A DNA stretch of 10,539 nt from Clostridiales bacterium (GCA_031287655.1 JAITSR010000202.1:1-10539); one strand, 5' to 3'. Shown: positions 1 through 7,470, counted from the first letter of the stretch. A program made the numbers and translations. Notes: generated by a model not told the origin, from the sequence alone.

Positions 1-472
1 GTTCCGGCTCGCCCGGTTCAGGTTCCGGAGTCGGTTCCGGCTCGCCTGCTGCGGCCGGGGGGATGGGCGTGGAGACGAAGCCCATATCGCCGCCCGGACT
101 GGAGCTCGGACTCGGACTCGGACTCGCGCCGGGAACGGGGCTTGGGCCGGGATTCGGAATGGGAGTGGGGGCGGGACCGCCGCCTCCGCCTCCGGGATTG
201 GAAGTCGGGCCGGAAGGCGGCGTAGACGTAATCTCCGGGGTTATCGCAGGCTCCGGGGTTGGCGTCGGAGTCGGGTCCGAGGGAGTCTCAGGGGTTGGCG
301 CAGGCGTAATCGTCGGGGTCGGCAACAGCTCCAGCTCATCAGTAGGCGTCGGATTAGGTTCCGGATCAGGAGTAGGAGTGGGTGTAATCTCCGGAGTCGG
401 CGTCGGCGTGGATTCCGGTTCCGGAGTTACCTCGGGAGTCGGCGTCGGCGTTGGCGTTGGCGTAGGCTCGGG
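1..472 (-). repeat. Thr-Pro/Glu-Pro low-complexity tail coding repeat in the VWA gene
   Basis: This stretch encodes residues 816-972 of the VWA protein. It consists of irregular TPTP, TPEP, PEIT and PSPS runs interrupted by a short glycine block near residues 909-914. At DNA level it is a degenerate six-base repeat of ACGCCG/ACTCCG type. Such tails usually form extended wall-spanning or linker regions in secreted proteins of Gram-positive bacteria. The glycine-rich open frame on the opposite strand (63-629) is only its mirror image. Repeat-number variation between strains would be expected, but this is inference. Confidence 0.85.
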
Positions 473-2917
473 CGGGAAATACACCTTTGGAACGGGATAT
501 TCCATGCCGTCGTCTCCGTGCGTTTCGTCTTCCCAAGTCACATCCGCAACGGTGTTTGTGTCAATATCCGGCACGCCGCCCGCCGCTTCCGGCATCGCGG
601 ATAAAACACCTTCGTTCGCGCGTATCTGAATACGGAGCTCCGCTTTAAACGGAAAATCGACGGACTTCTTTTCGGCTGAAACCGCCTCCGAATACAACGC
701 GCCGAAGTTGTACGACACCTGCGTCGCGGCATCGCCGGAGGGCGCTCTCGCGGACGCGTCCAATCTCCAGCTTGCGGCCGAATCGCTGTAATAGACCCAA
801 TCGGCGGCGGTTTTTGTGTCCGCGGCCCCGCTCTCGTAGTACCACAGCCGCGCCTTGACCGTCTGCTCATACGGTTCTTTTACCGTAAAAGTATCGTCGT
901 CCGCGGCAGCGTTTCCTTCACGGCGGGGGATAAAGTCCGTCACCGTGACGTTTTGGATGCTGCTGAGCGCTGTTTTCACGGCCAACTCAGCAAAGTGGTT
1001 CCTAAGGGCGGCGGCGTTCTGATAAACAGCCCCCCTCGAGTTGTTGCAAAGCATGAATTTATCCGGACCGCTCGCCACTTTGGCAAGTTCGTCGGGGGCC
1101 AGCATCGCGCTGCCGATCCCCGTGGCGTACACAACCGTGTTTGGCAGGGCTTTCGCCCGCCCCGCGGCGGCTTGCATCATGCCCTTCGCGGCGTTTGAGC
1201 CGTTGGCGTTGCCGTCGAGCATGCCCATTTCACGACCGTCAATTTCGCGGTAGTCCACCAAAAAAGTCCGCGGATCCTTCACAAGCGCCCCGTTCGAGAA
1301 AAAATAATTTTGTAGGTCGGCAAATACAGGGCTTGTAAAAGTGCGGCCTCCCGTGACGCAGCCGTCTTCCCAGACAAGGCTTTCATAATAGCCGTTCAAT
1401 GAATTGTTATTGCCCTCATACTCCGTGAAAACGTTCTCGCCGCGCACAAACCCCAACTCCGTCTGGCCCTTTTTGGCTGGCCAATAGATAAAATCCGTGC
1501 GGTATTCTGCCAGCCAGAACACATGCCGCGCAAAGAGCTCAAGAAGGTACTGGCCCCCGTCCGGTTGGGAGGACGCCGCACTTTTCACTGAGCCCGGATA
1601 CATCGTAACCGAGCCTTTTATTTTGCCATCACCCGACAGATCGCTTTCCGCCCGGTCGAGGTTATTGAATACGCCGGTAAAAAAGTTGATTTCGTCGGGG
1701 CTGTCAATCTCCTCAAGGAGCCGGGAGACAAATTCCGCGTCCGCCGACAGCTTCGCCGTGTTCCGCATCAGCACTTCATAATAGGCGTTGGCGCCCAAGC
1801 TAAAATCAGGTATTTCCAGCGACTGTTCTACGCTGAGGCCGTCGGCGTCACCCGACGCAATCGCGCTTTGCAATGTCGGGCTGTTTTCCAGCATGGACAG
1901 CGTGGAGCTTGAGTTAGCCTCGCCGTCGGTAATCAGCATGATCAGATTGACGGCGTCATTCACATTTTGCTTGTTGTCCAGCAGGAAACGGGCCATCAAC
2001 AGACCGGATTCAACGTTCGTATCGGAATATCTGCTGGCGCGGTTCACAATACCCGTCAATGTTCCGGCGTCGTCATAAAAGAAAACGTCGGTGCTTTTCC
2101 CCTCGTCCGCGGAGAAAGCCTGCCGGAAGGCCGCGTACAGCGGGACGGCTTTGTTGTAGATGTCCGCCGAGTCATCCCCCTTCCCTGAGCTGTAGCCGCC
2201 GCCGACGAGATAGTTCCCGATAAAAGAGTCGTTTCCGTTGCCGGTAAGGAAACTCCCCACATCGCCGCGGACGTAGGACGCGCCTATTTGCGCGCCTATT
2301 TCCGCCGCGTCGGACGCAGCGAAATGCACGCGCGCGCTCTTGCCGTAGCTGGCGATCGCGGTGTCCAGCGTCCGCGCGCCGCCCGCCGCGCCGGCCGCGC
2401 CGTAAAGCTCTGTGATATAGGCGTTGACAGATTTCAGCGCGGCGTCCAGCCGGGAGGTCATGGTCAGTGGATTGTCCGCCGCGGTTTCTGGAATATCTTC
2501 CCCGCCCATCGAACTCGTGGTGTCAAGGACAAACACGATATTGACGGGAAGATTCTCCACTGTTTCCCAATCGTAACCCGTCGCGGTCAGCATCAGTTCA
2601 AAGTCGCGCTCGTCGAAGCCCTCTCCCTCAAGCTGTTCGACCGTCTTGCGGATTACGAGGGGGGCGTCATAGCCGCCGGCCCCCGGCGCAGGCGCGATCG
2701 GCTGCGCCGAATCGCTGAACTTGTAGTTTGCCGTGCGGCCCTCGATCAGAAAATCATTGTCCGCGGGGACGGCGTATACGGAAGCGGGACCGCGGCACGC
2801 CGCCGCCACGAGGAGGAACGCGGCCGCGAGCGCGGCGACGCGCCTCGGCAATCCGCCCCTCCTGTTTCGGGCATTATCAAAGAACCTCTTTAAAAAATGA
2901 AAATCAATACGTCCCAT
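1..2917 (-). CDS. Large exported von Willebrand factor A (VWA) domain protein, 3' end outside window
   Basis: Reading the minus strand from ATG at 2917 gives 972 codons without a stop, running off the left edge. An AGGAGG site lies 5 bases before the ATG. Residues 1-49 look like a signal peptide: a basic n-region, a hydrophobic stretch about 27-40, and a likely signal peptidase I site after VYA (49). AAAC at 38-41 is a poorer lipobox alternative. VWA signatures are the MIDAS strand VFVLDTTSSM (128-137, D-x-T-x-S variant), YGKSARVHF (191-199), TNVESGL (300-306, MIDAS Thr), LIMLITDGE (325-333) and VVYATGIGS (595-603). About 260 residues separate the last two, far more than in a simple VWA domain. 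A beta-rich segment (about 650-770) precedes a Thr-Pro tail (816 onward). VWA domains bind protein or matrix ligands through a metal ion, so a surface adhesion role is inferred. The cell-wall anchor, if any, is not visible. Confidence 0.88.
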   Translation of the reverse strand, partial: MGRIDFHFLKRFFDNARNRRGGLPRRVAALAAAFLLVAAACRGPASVYAVPADNDFLIEGRTANYKFSDSAQPIAPAPGAGGYDAPLVIRKTVEQLEGEGFDERDFELMLTATGYDWETVENLPVNIVFVLDTTSSMGGEDIPETAADNPLTMTSRLDAALKSVNAYITELYGAAGAAGGARTLDTAIASYGKSARVHFAASDAAEIGAQIGASYVRGDVGSFLTGNGNDSFIGNYLVGGGYSSGKGDDSADIYNKAVPLYAAFRQAFSADEGKSTDVFFYDDAGTLTGIVNRASRYSDTNVESGLLMARFLLDNKQNVNDAVNLIMLITDGEANSSSTLSMLENSPTLQSAIASGDADGLSVEQSLEIPDFSLGANAYYEVLMRNTAKLSADAEFVSRLLEEIDSPDEINFFTGVFNNLDRAESDLSGDGKIKGSVTMYPGSVKSAASSQPDGGQYLLELFARHVFWLAEYRTDFIYWPAKKGQTELGFVRGENVFTEYEGNNNSLNGYYESLVWEDGCVTGGRTFTSPVFADLQNYFFSNGALVKDPRTFLVDYREIDGREMGMLDGNANGSNAAKGMMQAAAGRAKALPNTVVYATGIGSAMLAPDELAKVASGPDKFMLCNNSRGAVYQNAAALRNHFAELAVKTALSSIQNVTVTDFIPRREGNAAADDDTFTVKEPYEQTVKARLWYYESGAADTKTAADWVYYSDSAASWRLDASARAPSGDAATQVSYNFGALYSEAVSAEKKSVDFPFKAELRIQIRANEGVLSAMPEAAGGVPDIDTNTVADVTWEDETHGDDGMEYPVPKVYFPPEPTPTPTPTPTPEVTPEPESTPTPTPEITPTPTPDPEPNPTPTDELELLPTPTITPAPTPETPSDPTPTPTPEPAITPEITSTPPSGPTSNPGGGGGGPAPTPIPNPGPSPVPGASPSPSPSSSPGGDMGFVSTPIPPAAAGEPEPTPEPEPGEPE

Positions 2918-2944
2918 ATCGGCCTCCTAAACAAATGAACACTT

Positions 2945-2960
2945 CATCACTCTGTGGACG
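2945..2960 (-). promoter_or_regulatory. Leader hairpin before the VWA gene (third, diverged copy of the leader element)
   Basis: On the minus strand CGTC-C-AC (2960-2954) can pair with GTGATG (2950-2945) around an AGA loop, with one bulged C and one G-U pair. It is preceded by TT, giving the TTCGTC also seen at 7501-7496 and 10301-10296. The stem ends 27 bases before the ATG at 2917, the same distance as in the other two copies. The sequence between stem and ribosome binding site is not conserved. It may therefore be a real relative or a coincidence. Confidence 0.35.
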
Positions 2961-2989
2961 AACAAATAATAGTTTCCCACTCTTTTGCA

Positions 2990-2995
2990 ATTATA
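2990..2995 (-). promoter_or_regulatory. Candidate -10 box (TATAAT) for the VWA gene
   Basis: The minus strand carries a perfect TATAAT at 2995-2990, about 70 bases before the VWA start, inside the only AT-rich patch of the region. A TTGTCA hexamer lies upstream but at 13 bases, which is shorter than the usual 16-18, so the -35 is uncertain. A TG two bases before the box nearly matches an extended -10. If used, transcription would start a few bases further on and the leader hairpin at 2960-2945 would be in the mRNA. Confidence 0.4.
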
Positions 2996-3049
2996 AACAA
3001 ATAACTATTGACAATATGAGCGAGCGGGCTGCGAGCGGCGGCGACGATT

Positions 3050-3063
3050 GTTAACACGTTAAC
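3050..3063. promoter_or_regulatory. Inverted repeat GTTAAC-AC-GTTAAC, possible operator
   Basis: GTTAAC occurs twice, separated by AC. Because GTTAAC is its own reverse complement, the 14 bases form both a direct and an inverted repeat. It sits in the divergent gap between the VWA gene and proS, upstream of the candidate promoters of both. Two-fold symmetry of this size is typical of a dimeric repressor site. No regulator can be assigned; the LacI protein in this window is one candidate. Confidence 0.35.
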
Positions 3064-3087
3064 CGCTGCTAGTTATGAGCGACGCGC

Positions 3088-3116
3088 TTCCCTTTTGCCG
3101 CCGTTTGTATTACAAT
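3088..3116 (+). promoter_or_regulatory. Weak candidate promoter for proS
   Basis: TACAAT at 3111-3116 is a fair -10 match. With a 17-base spacer the -35 would be TTCCCT at 3088-3093, which is poor. An 11-base perfect palindrome, TTGTA-T-TACAA (3105-3115), covers the -10, and another, CAGAT-T-ATCTG (3139-3149), lies in the presumed leader. I see no T-box signature (no AGGGTGGNACCGCG-like sequence), although T-boxes often control tRNA synthetase genes in Bacillota. Confidence 0.3.
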
Positions 3117-3178
3117 GATGTTCAACTTATCGCGCTCACAGATTATCTGACACATAAAGGAAAGGACGGAGCAAACAG

Positions 3179-4621
3179 ATGGCGAACGACAGGAAGCGGC
3201 AGGTGGAGCAGATCACGAACATGGAGGTCGATTTCGCGCAGTGGTACACGGACGTCTGCCGCAAAGCGGAGCTGATCGACTACTCGGGCGTGAAGGGCCT
3301 TTTCATTCTGCGACCGTATGGCTACGCGATCTGGGAGAACATTCAGCGGGAGCTCGACGCGCGTTTCAAGGCGGACGGGCATGAAAACGTCTCCATGCCG
3401 CTGCTGATCCCGGAGTCGCTCCTGCAGAAGGAAAAGGATCACGTCGCGGGCTTCGCGCCGGAGTGTGCGTGGGTTACGCACGGCGGCAGCGAGGAACTCG
3501 AGGAACGCCTCTGCATCCGCCCGACCTCGGAGACGCTTTTTTGCGAGCACTGGGCCAAGGTCGTCCACTCGTGGCGCGATCTGCCGATGTTGTATAACCA
3601 GTGGTGCAGCGTGCTGCGCTGGGAAAAGACGACGCGGCCTTTTTTGCGGGGCCGGGAGTTTTTGTGGCAGGAGGGGCATACGCTCCACGCGACCGCGGAG
3701 GAGGCGGTCCGCGAGACCGAACGGCAGCTCGCGGTCTACGCCGACGTGTGCGAGGACCTCCTTGCGATGCCGGTCACACGCGGCCTCAAAACGGAGCAGG
3801 AGAAGTTCGCGGGCGCGGAGCGCACCTATACGATCGAGTGCATGATGCACGACCGCAAGGCGCTGCAAAGCGGCACAAGCCACTATTTCGGGGACGGCTT
3901 TGCCCGCGCGTTCGACATTTCGTTCTCCGACCGGGACAACAAACTCTGCTATCCGCACCAGACATCTTGGGGCTTTTCGACGCGCACGATCGGCGGGCTG
4001 ATTATGACGCATGGCGACAACAGCGGGCTCGTGCTGCCGCCGCGCGTCGCACCGATCGAAATCGTCGTCGTGCCGGTCGCCGCGCACAGGCCGGGCGTCA
4101 CAGACGCGGCCGGGGAGCTGCTGAACACCTTAAAGGCCGCCGGTTTCCGCGCAAAAGGGGATTTTTCCGACAACAGCCCCGGCTGGAAGTTCGCCGAATA
4201 TGAAATGAAGGGCGTGCCGCTGCGGATCGAGCTCGGGCCAAAGGACATCGAGGCCGGGGCATGTCTCGCGGCGCGGCGCGACAGCGGGGAGAAAACGTCC
4301 CTGCCGCTCGGCGGTATCGCGCAAGCCGCGCGGGAGCTGCTCGACGACATTCAGCGCGCGCTGTACGAAAAGGCGAAAAAAAACCTCGACGAGCACACCT
4401 TTACGGCGGCTTCCGCGGCGGAGGTGCGCGCCGTCGTCGAAAACGGCGGCGGATTTATCAAGACGATGTGGTGCGGAGATGCCGCCTGCGAGGACCAAAT
4501 GAAGGAGCAGGCGGGCGTTTCGGCGCGCTGCATCCCGCTCACGCAGGAGCGCGTCGGCGAGACATGCGCGGTGTGCGGGAAGCCCGCGCAGAGCTTGGTC
4601 GTCTGGGGCGTGGCGTATTAA
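3179..4621 (+). CDS. proS: Prolyl-tRNA synthetase, archaeal/eukaryotic type (ProRS)
   Basis: This 480-residue class II synthetase attaches proline to tRNA-Pro in the cytoplasm using ATP. Visible landmarks are motif 1 around VSMPLLIP (71-78), the RPTSE amino-acid pocket (114-118), motif 2 from LRWEKTTRPFLRGREF (146-161) through WQEGH, and motif 3 IGGLIMTHGDNSGLVLPPR (271-289). The anticodon-binding domain follows from about 292. The C-terminal zinc domain has Cys432, Cys437, Cys463 and Cys466, and the chain ends in the family-typical Tyr. The length, the absence of the inserted editing domain of bacterial ProRS, and the zinc domain all indicate the archaeal/eukaryotic form, which is common in Clostridia. 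GGACGGAG lies about 7 bases before the ATG and supports this start. In motif 3 the usual HGDD reads HGDN; this is a mild variation and activity is still expected. The gene stands alone, divergent from the VWA gene and convergent with the lacI-type gene. Confidence 0.97.
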   Translation: MANDRKRQVEQITNMEVDFAQWYTDVCRKAELIDYSGVKGLFILRPYGYAIWENIQRELDARFKADGHENVSMPLLIPESLLQKEKDHVAGFAPECAWVTHGGSEELEERLCIRPTSETLFCEHWAKVVHSWRDLPMLYNQWCSVLRWEKTTRPFLRGREFLWQEGHTLHATAEEAVRETERQLAVYADVCEDLLAMPVTRGLKTEQEKFAGAERTYTIECMMHDRKALQSGTSHYFGDGFARAFDISFSDRDNKLCYPHQTSWGFSTRTIGGLIMTHGDNSGLVLPPRVAPIEIVVVPVAAHRPGVTDAAGELLNTLKAAGFRAKGDFSDNSPGWKFAEYEMKGVPLRIELGPKDIEAGACLAARRDSGEKTSLPLGGIAQAARELLDDIQRALYEKAKKNLDEHTFTAASAAEVRAVVENGGGFIKTMWCGDAACEDQMKEQAGVSARCIPLTQERVGETCAVCGKPAQSLVVWGVAY

Positions 4622-4727
4622 GCGGAGCGCCGGGCGGGCGGCAAGCATAGCGGCAAGCAGCGGTGCAAGACTAGAGCCGCGGACAGGACGGGAGCTGTGG
4701 CGCAACACGGCAAGCCGCGGCGCGGCG
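4622..4727. other. Convergent gap with GC-rich inverted and direct repeats, no clear terminator
   Basis: The 106 bases between the stops of proS and the lacI-type gene hold CGGCAAGC three times (4639-4646, 4651-4658, 4708-4715) plus a related CGGTGCAAG (4661-4669). GCCGCGG (4676-4682) pairs with CCGCGGC (4715-4721). Right behind the lacI-type stop, GCCGC-GGC-GCGGC (4714-4726) can form a small hairpin. None is followed by a run of T on either strand. Termination may therefore rely on Rho or on convergent transcription. Confidence 0.45.
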
Positions 4728-5738
4728 TTATGGGCGGACGCGGCAGGAGTCGCGAATGATGAGCCGACTTTCGATTTTTTGCGTGAGACCGCGCCGCCCC
4801 CCTTTTAACATCCCCATCAGAAGCTCGACCGCGATCACGCCCTGCGACTCAAAGCGCGTGCGCACCGTCGTCATCGGGGGGCGCAGCAGCTCGCAGATGT
4901 CGATGTCGTCGCAGCCGATCACGCTGACATCCTCCGGCACACGGATGCCCGCATCGCGCAGCGCCTCAATGCAGCCGATCGCGGAAAGGTCGTTTGACGC
5001 GAAGATCGCGTCCGGCGGCTTATTGCCTTCATTCAAATACCGCTTCATTTCCCGGAACGCCGCGCCGCGCTCAAAAAGCCCCTCGATCAGCCGCGGCGGC
5101 GGAATCGGTTCCCCGTGCGGCGGGACCGGCGCGGCTTCGATCGCCCGAAAAAAGCCGCGCTGCCGCTCGACGCTGTCATAGTTGCGGGGCACGCCGGCGA
5201 CGTGCATCAAGTCCCTGTGGCCCAAGCTGATCAGGTAGTTCGCGGCGATCTCGCCGACGTGAAACGAGTCGAACACAATGCTTGAAATCGCCGCGCCCTC
5301 ATATTCCCGATCCAAAAAAACGACCGGACATCCGGACTTTGCGAGCCGCGCGAGCGTCCCGTCGGTGATGTCCTCATAGAGGATCACGGCCCCGTCGACG
5401 CGCCGCCCGAGGATGTTGTCCGTAATGCTCCGGCAATTGTTGATGATATAGATGTAGAGCTCGTAGCCGTACTTCTGGCACTCGATGTGCATGGTGTCGG
5501 CGAGCACGCCGTAATAGGAGCCGCGCAGCGCGGACACAAACAGGCCGATCGCCCGCGTTTTTTTGGAGCGCAGATTCTGGCCGTTGTGATCCGGCGTGTA
5601 GTTCAGCCGCTCCGCGACCTTGAGCACATGCTCTCTCGTTGCGGGGAGCAGCAGGTCCGAGTTGTTCAGCGCGTTCGAGACCGTTGAGATCGAGACGCCC
5701 GCCTCCCGCGCGACGTCCTTGATCGTAACCTTATTCAT
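4728..5738 (-). CDS. LacI/GalR-family transcriptional regulator
   Basis: The 336-residue protein has the normal length for the family. Residues 4-25 are the helix-turn-helix (TIKDVAREAGVSISTVSNAL), followed by a hinge region to about 60. From about 62 comes a periplasmic-binding-protein-like sugar sensor, with VDGAVIL (114-120), FASNDLSAIG (246-255) and VPEDVSVIGCDD (267-278). Such proteins bind palindromic operators as dimers and release or bind DNA when a sugar ligand docks. In the hinge the usual ARxL reads GQNL (53-56), a departure at residues that normally help enter the minor groove. The ATG at 5738 overlaps the end of the GH5 gene by 8 bases and has no good ribosome binding site, so translation is probably coupled to GH5. 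It is likely the local regulator of the sugar cluster; its operator is not visible here with confidence. Confidence 0.93.
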   Translation of the reverse strand: MNKVTIKDVAREAGVSISTVSNALNNSDLLLPATREHVLKVAERLNYTPDHNGQNLRSKKTRAIGLFVSALRGSYYGVLADTMHIECQKYGYELYIYIINNCRSITDNILGRRVDGAVILYEDITDGTLARLAKSGCPVVFLDREYEGAAISSIVFDSFHVGEIAANYLISLGHRDLMHVAGVPRNYDSVERQRGFFRAIEAAPVPPHGEPIPPPRLIEGLFERGAAFREMKRYLNEGNKPPDAIFASNDLSAIGCIEALRDAGIRVPEDVSVIGCDDIDICELLRPPMTTVRTRFESQGVIAVELLMGMLKGGRRGLTQKIESRLIIRDSCRVRP

Positions 5739-7455
5739 GGTTCGCTCTGGGCGAATACTGGTTCCCGACGATCGACTCCCCGCCCGACGTGTGGATCGAG
5801 TCGATCTCGACGGCCCCGGACGTGACCTCGAGCCTTAGCTGAGTGCGCGCCGCCGCGCGCAGCTTGAGACTGCCGATCACCTGTATGTCCCCCACCCCGC
5901 CGAGCGTGAAGCTGCCGAGCGGCTCGCCGTCCTGAGAGACGTTCAGCGTCGCCGAGGCCGCGCTGTAGCAGTGGATTTCGGCGCGGGACAGCATCGTCAC
6001 GTCGCAGAGCGTGTATACGGCAAACTCGCCCTCCGCAAGGCCGAGCACAAAGCGCTTCCAGCCGCAGTCAAACGAAAACGAGCGCGGCTTGTCCTGCGTT
6101 TTTTCTATAATCCTCATACGCGTCGCACGGCGGTAGTGGTACAAATGCTCCTCGTCCGACCGGCTGAGGTATGAAACACCGGGTCCCGGCAGCTCGTCAA
6201 AGTCCGTGCCGCGAATGGTACAGCCCGGCCTGCGGAACACGGCCTGCGTGACCTCCTCGTTGACCGCGCAGTTTTGCAGGAGGATCGCGTCAAGATAGGC
6301 GTCGAGCGCGCCGCGCGCGGCCTCATAGCCCGGGTGCGCGCCGCCCCGCGCGTATTCGATCAGCCGTTCCCAGCCCTCGGGCGGGGCGACCGAGCACGGC
6401 GAGTTCACGCAGCGCATTTTCTTCCACGGCCAAACGTTAAAACCGATCCCAAGCTCCGCCGCGAGCGGGTACATCGCCGTAAACCACTCAATGTCGTTCT
6501 CGCCCGTCTCGCCGAGCCACAGCGGGCTCTCCCAGCGCTCCCGGAGCGCGAGGTACGGCGCGAACGCCTCGACGTCAGGCAGACAGGCGTAGCGGTGGAA
6601 GTGGATCACCGTTTTGGGGTCGTATTTTTTGCAGAATACCTCCGTCCCCGTCGCCCAGTGATGGCCTTCGAGCGTAATCAGATGCCTTTCGTCGACCGCG
6701 CGGATCTCGCGGATCGCGGCTTCGTAAAATTCGACAAGGCGCGGCAGAAGGTAGGCCGTGTCCCGGTTCCGGTCCGGCGCGGCGGCGTCCGCTTCCCCGC
6801 CGCCGACGCCGCCGCCGTAGCCGACCCGCTCGGGTCGGAGCGGCTCGTTTAAGAGGTCGTAGCCGCCGACGATCCAGCGGTCCTTATAGCGCTGCGCGAG
6901 CTTTTTCCACAGCGCGACGCCCTTGTCAAAACAATCCTGATCCAAAAAGAGCCGCGGCACGTCGTCGAGACTGTCGTCGATGTTCGCGCCGGTCTGGCCG
7001 CCCGGCGCGCCGTGCAGATCAATGAACGCGTAGAGCCGGTGCTTTTCGCACCAGTCTATGCAGCGGTCGAGCAAGGCGAAGCCCGTCTCGTCCCAGTTGA
7101 GCCCCGGCCCCTCCGAAAGGAACAGGCGCGCGTTGATCGGGATGCGCACGGAGTTGTAGCCGAGCTCGGCCATCAGCCGAATGTCGTCCTCCGTGATATA
7201 GCGGTCGCGGAACGTACGCCAGAAATTCCGCGCGTATTCCGCGCCGCAGAGCTCACAGATCACCCGCTCGATCCTGCGCGGCCTGTCAAACCGCTCCGCG
7301 CCGCCCGAGAGCCACATGTAGCCCTCGCACAGGAGCCAGTTGCCGAGCCCCCAGCCCGCAAGGAGCACTTCCTCGCCCGCGCCGTTTACAATTTTTGTGC
7401 CGCGCGTATCCAAAAAACCGTCGACGCGCTCCCTGCCAAGCTCCGCTCTAATCAT
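5731..7455 (-). CDS. Glycoside hydrolase family 5-type enzyme with C-terminal beta-rich domain, no signal peptide
   Basis: I place the start at ATG 7455, giving 574 residues, because GGAGGG lies just before it; the upstream GTG (7488) and ATG (7485) lack such a site. GH5 (cellulase superfamily, clan A) signatures are VRIPINARL (103-111), DLHGAPGGQTG (146-156), LLNEP with acid/base Glu204 (201-205), HFHRY (285-289) and WLGETGE with nucleophile Glu316 (313-319). The fold is most like bacterial BglC/exo-glucanase relatives, acting on beta-linked glucan or mannan oligosaccharides. The exact substrate is unknown. A Gly-rich insert (about 212-222) follows the acid/base strand. Residues about 455-560 form a beta-rich module resembling a carbohydrate-binding jelly roll. 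The chain begins with a polar segment and no signal peptide, so the enzyme is probably cytoplasmic and acts on imported sugar. It follows the binding-protein gene by 84 bases and overlaps the lacI-type gene by 8. Confidence 0.88.
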   Translation of the reverse strand: MIRAELGRERVDGFLDTRGTKIVNGAGEEVLLAGWGLGNWLLCEGYMWLSGGAERFDRPRRIERVICELCGAEYARNFWRTFRDRYITEDDIRLMAELGYNSVRIPINARLFLSEGPGLNWDETGFALLDRCIDWCEKHRLYAFIDLHGAPGGQTGANIDDSLDDVPRLFLDQDCFDKGVALWKKLAQRYKDRWIVGGYDLLNEPLRPERVGYGGGVGGGEADAAAPDRNRDTAYLLPRLVEFYEAAIREIRAVDERHLITLEGHHWATGTEVFCKKYDPKTVIHFHRYACLPDVEAFAPYLALRERWESPLWLGETGENDIEWFTAMYPLAAELGIGFNVWPWKKMRCVNSPCSVAPPEGWERLIEYARGGAHPGYEAARGALDAYLDAILLQNCAVNEEVTQAVFRRPGCTIRGTDFDELPGPGVSYLSRSDEEHLYHYRRATRMRIIEKTQDKPRSFSFDCGWKRFVLGLAEGEFAVYTLCDVTMLSRAEIHCYSAASATLNVSQDGEPLGSFTLGGVGDIQVIGSLKLRAAARTQLRLEVTSGAVEIDSIHTSGGESIVGNQYSPRANHE

Positions 7456-7470
7456 TCTACCCTCCGTGCA

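Noticed and set aside
35..475. CRISPR-like or satellite repeat array suggested by regular GGAGTCGGCGTCGG units
   Set aside because: The units are short, irregular, lack distinct spacers and keep an open Thr-Pro reading frame, so they are a coding repeat.
63..629. Gly/Val-rich plus-strand open frame of 188 residues
   Set aside because: It is the mirror image of the Thr-Pro repeat of the minus-strand VWA gene. The periodic codons on one strand give Gly-Val on the other; it lacks a good ribosome binding site and any domain.
938..950. Perfect palindrome CGTCAC-C-GTGACG inside the VWA gene, resembling the leader stem
   Set aside because: It encodes the beta-strand NVTVTD and has a one-base centre rather than a 3-5 base loop; no start codon follows at the leader distance. 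Coding constraint explains it.
2288..2893. Plus-strand open frame of 201 residues
   Set aside because: It lies antisense to the VWA signal peptide and first VWA strands, which have a strong ribosome binding site and clear motifs.
2918..3178. T-box riboswitch before proS
   Set aside because: No T-box consensus sequence, specifier stem or terminator with a T run was found in the 261-base gap.
3143..4087. Minus-strand open frame of 314 residues opposite proS
   Set aside because: It is Arg-rich with no motif, and proS on the other strand is certain.
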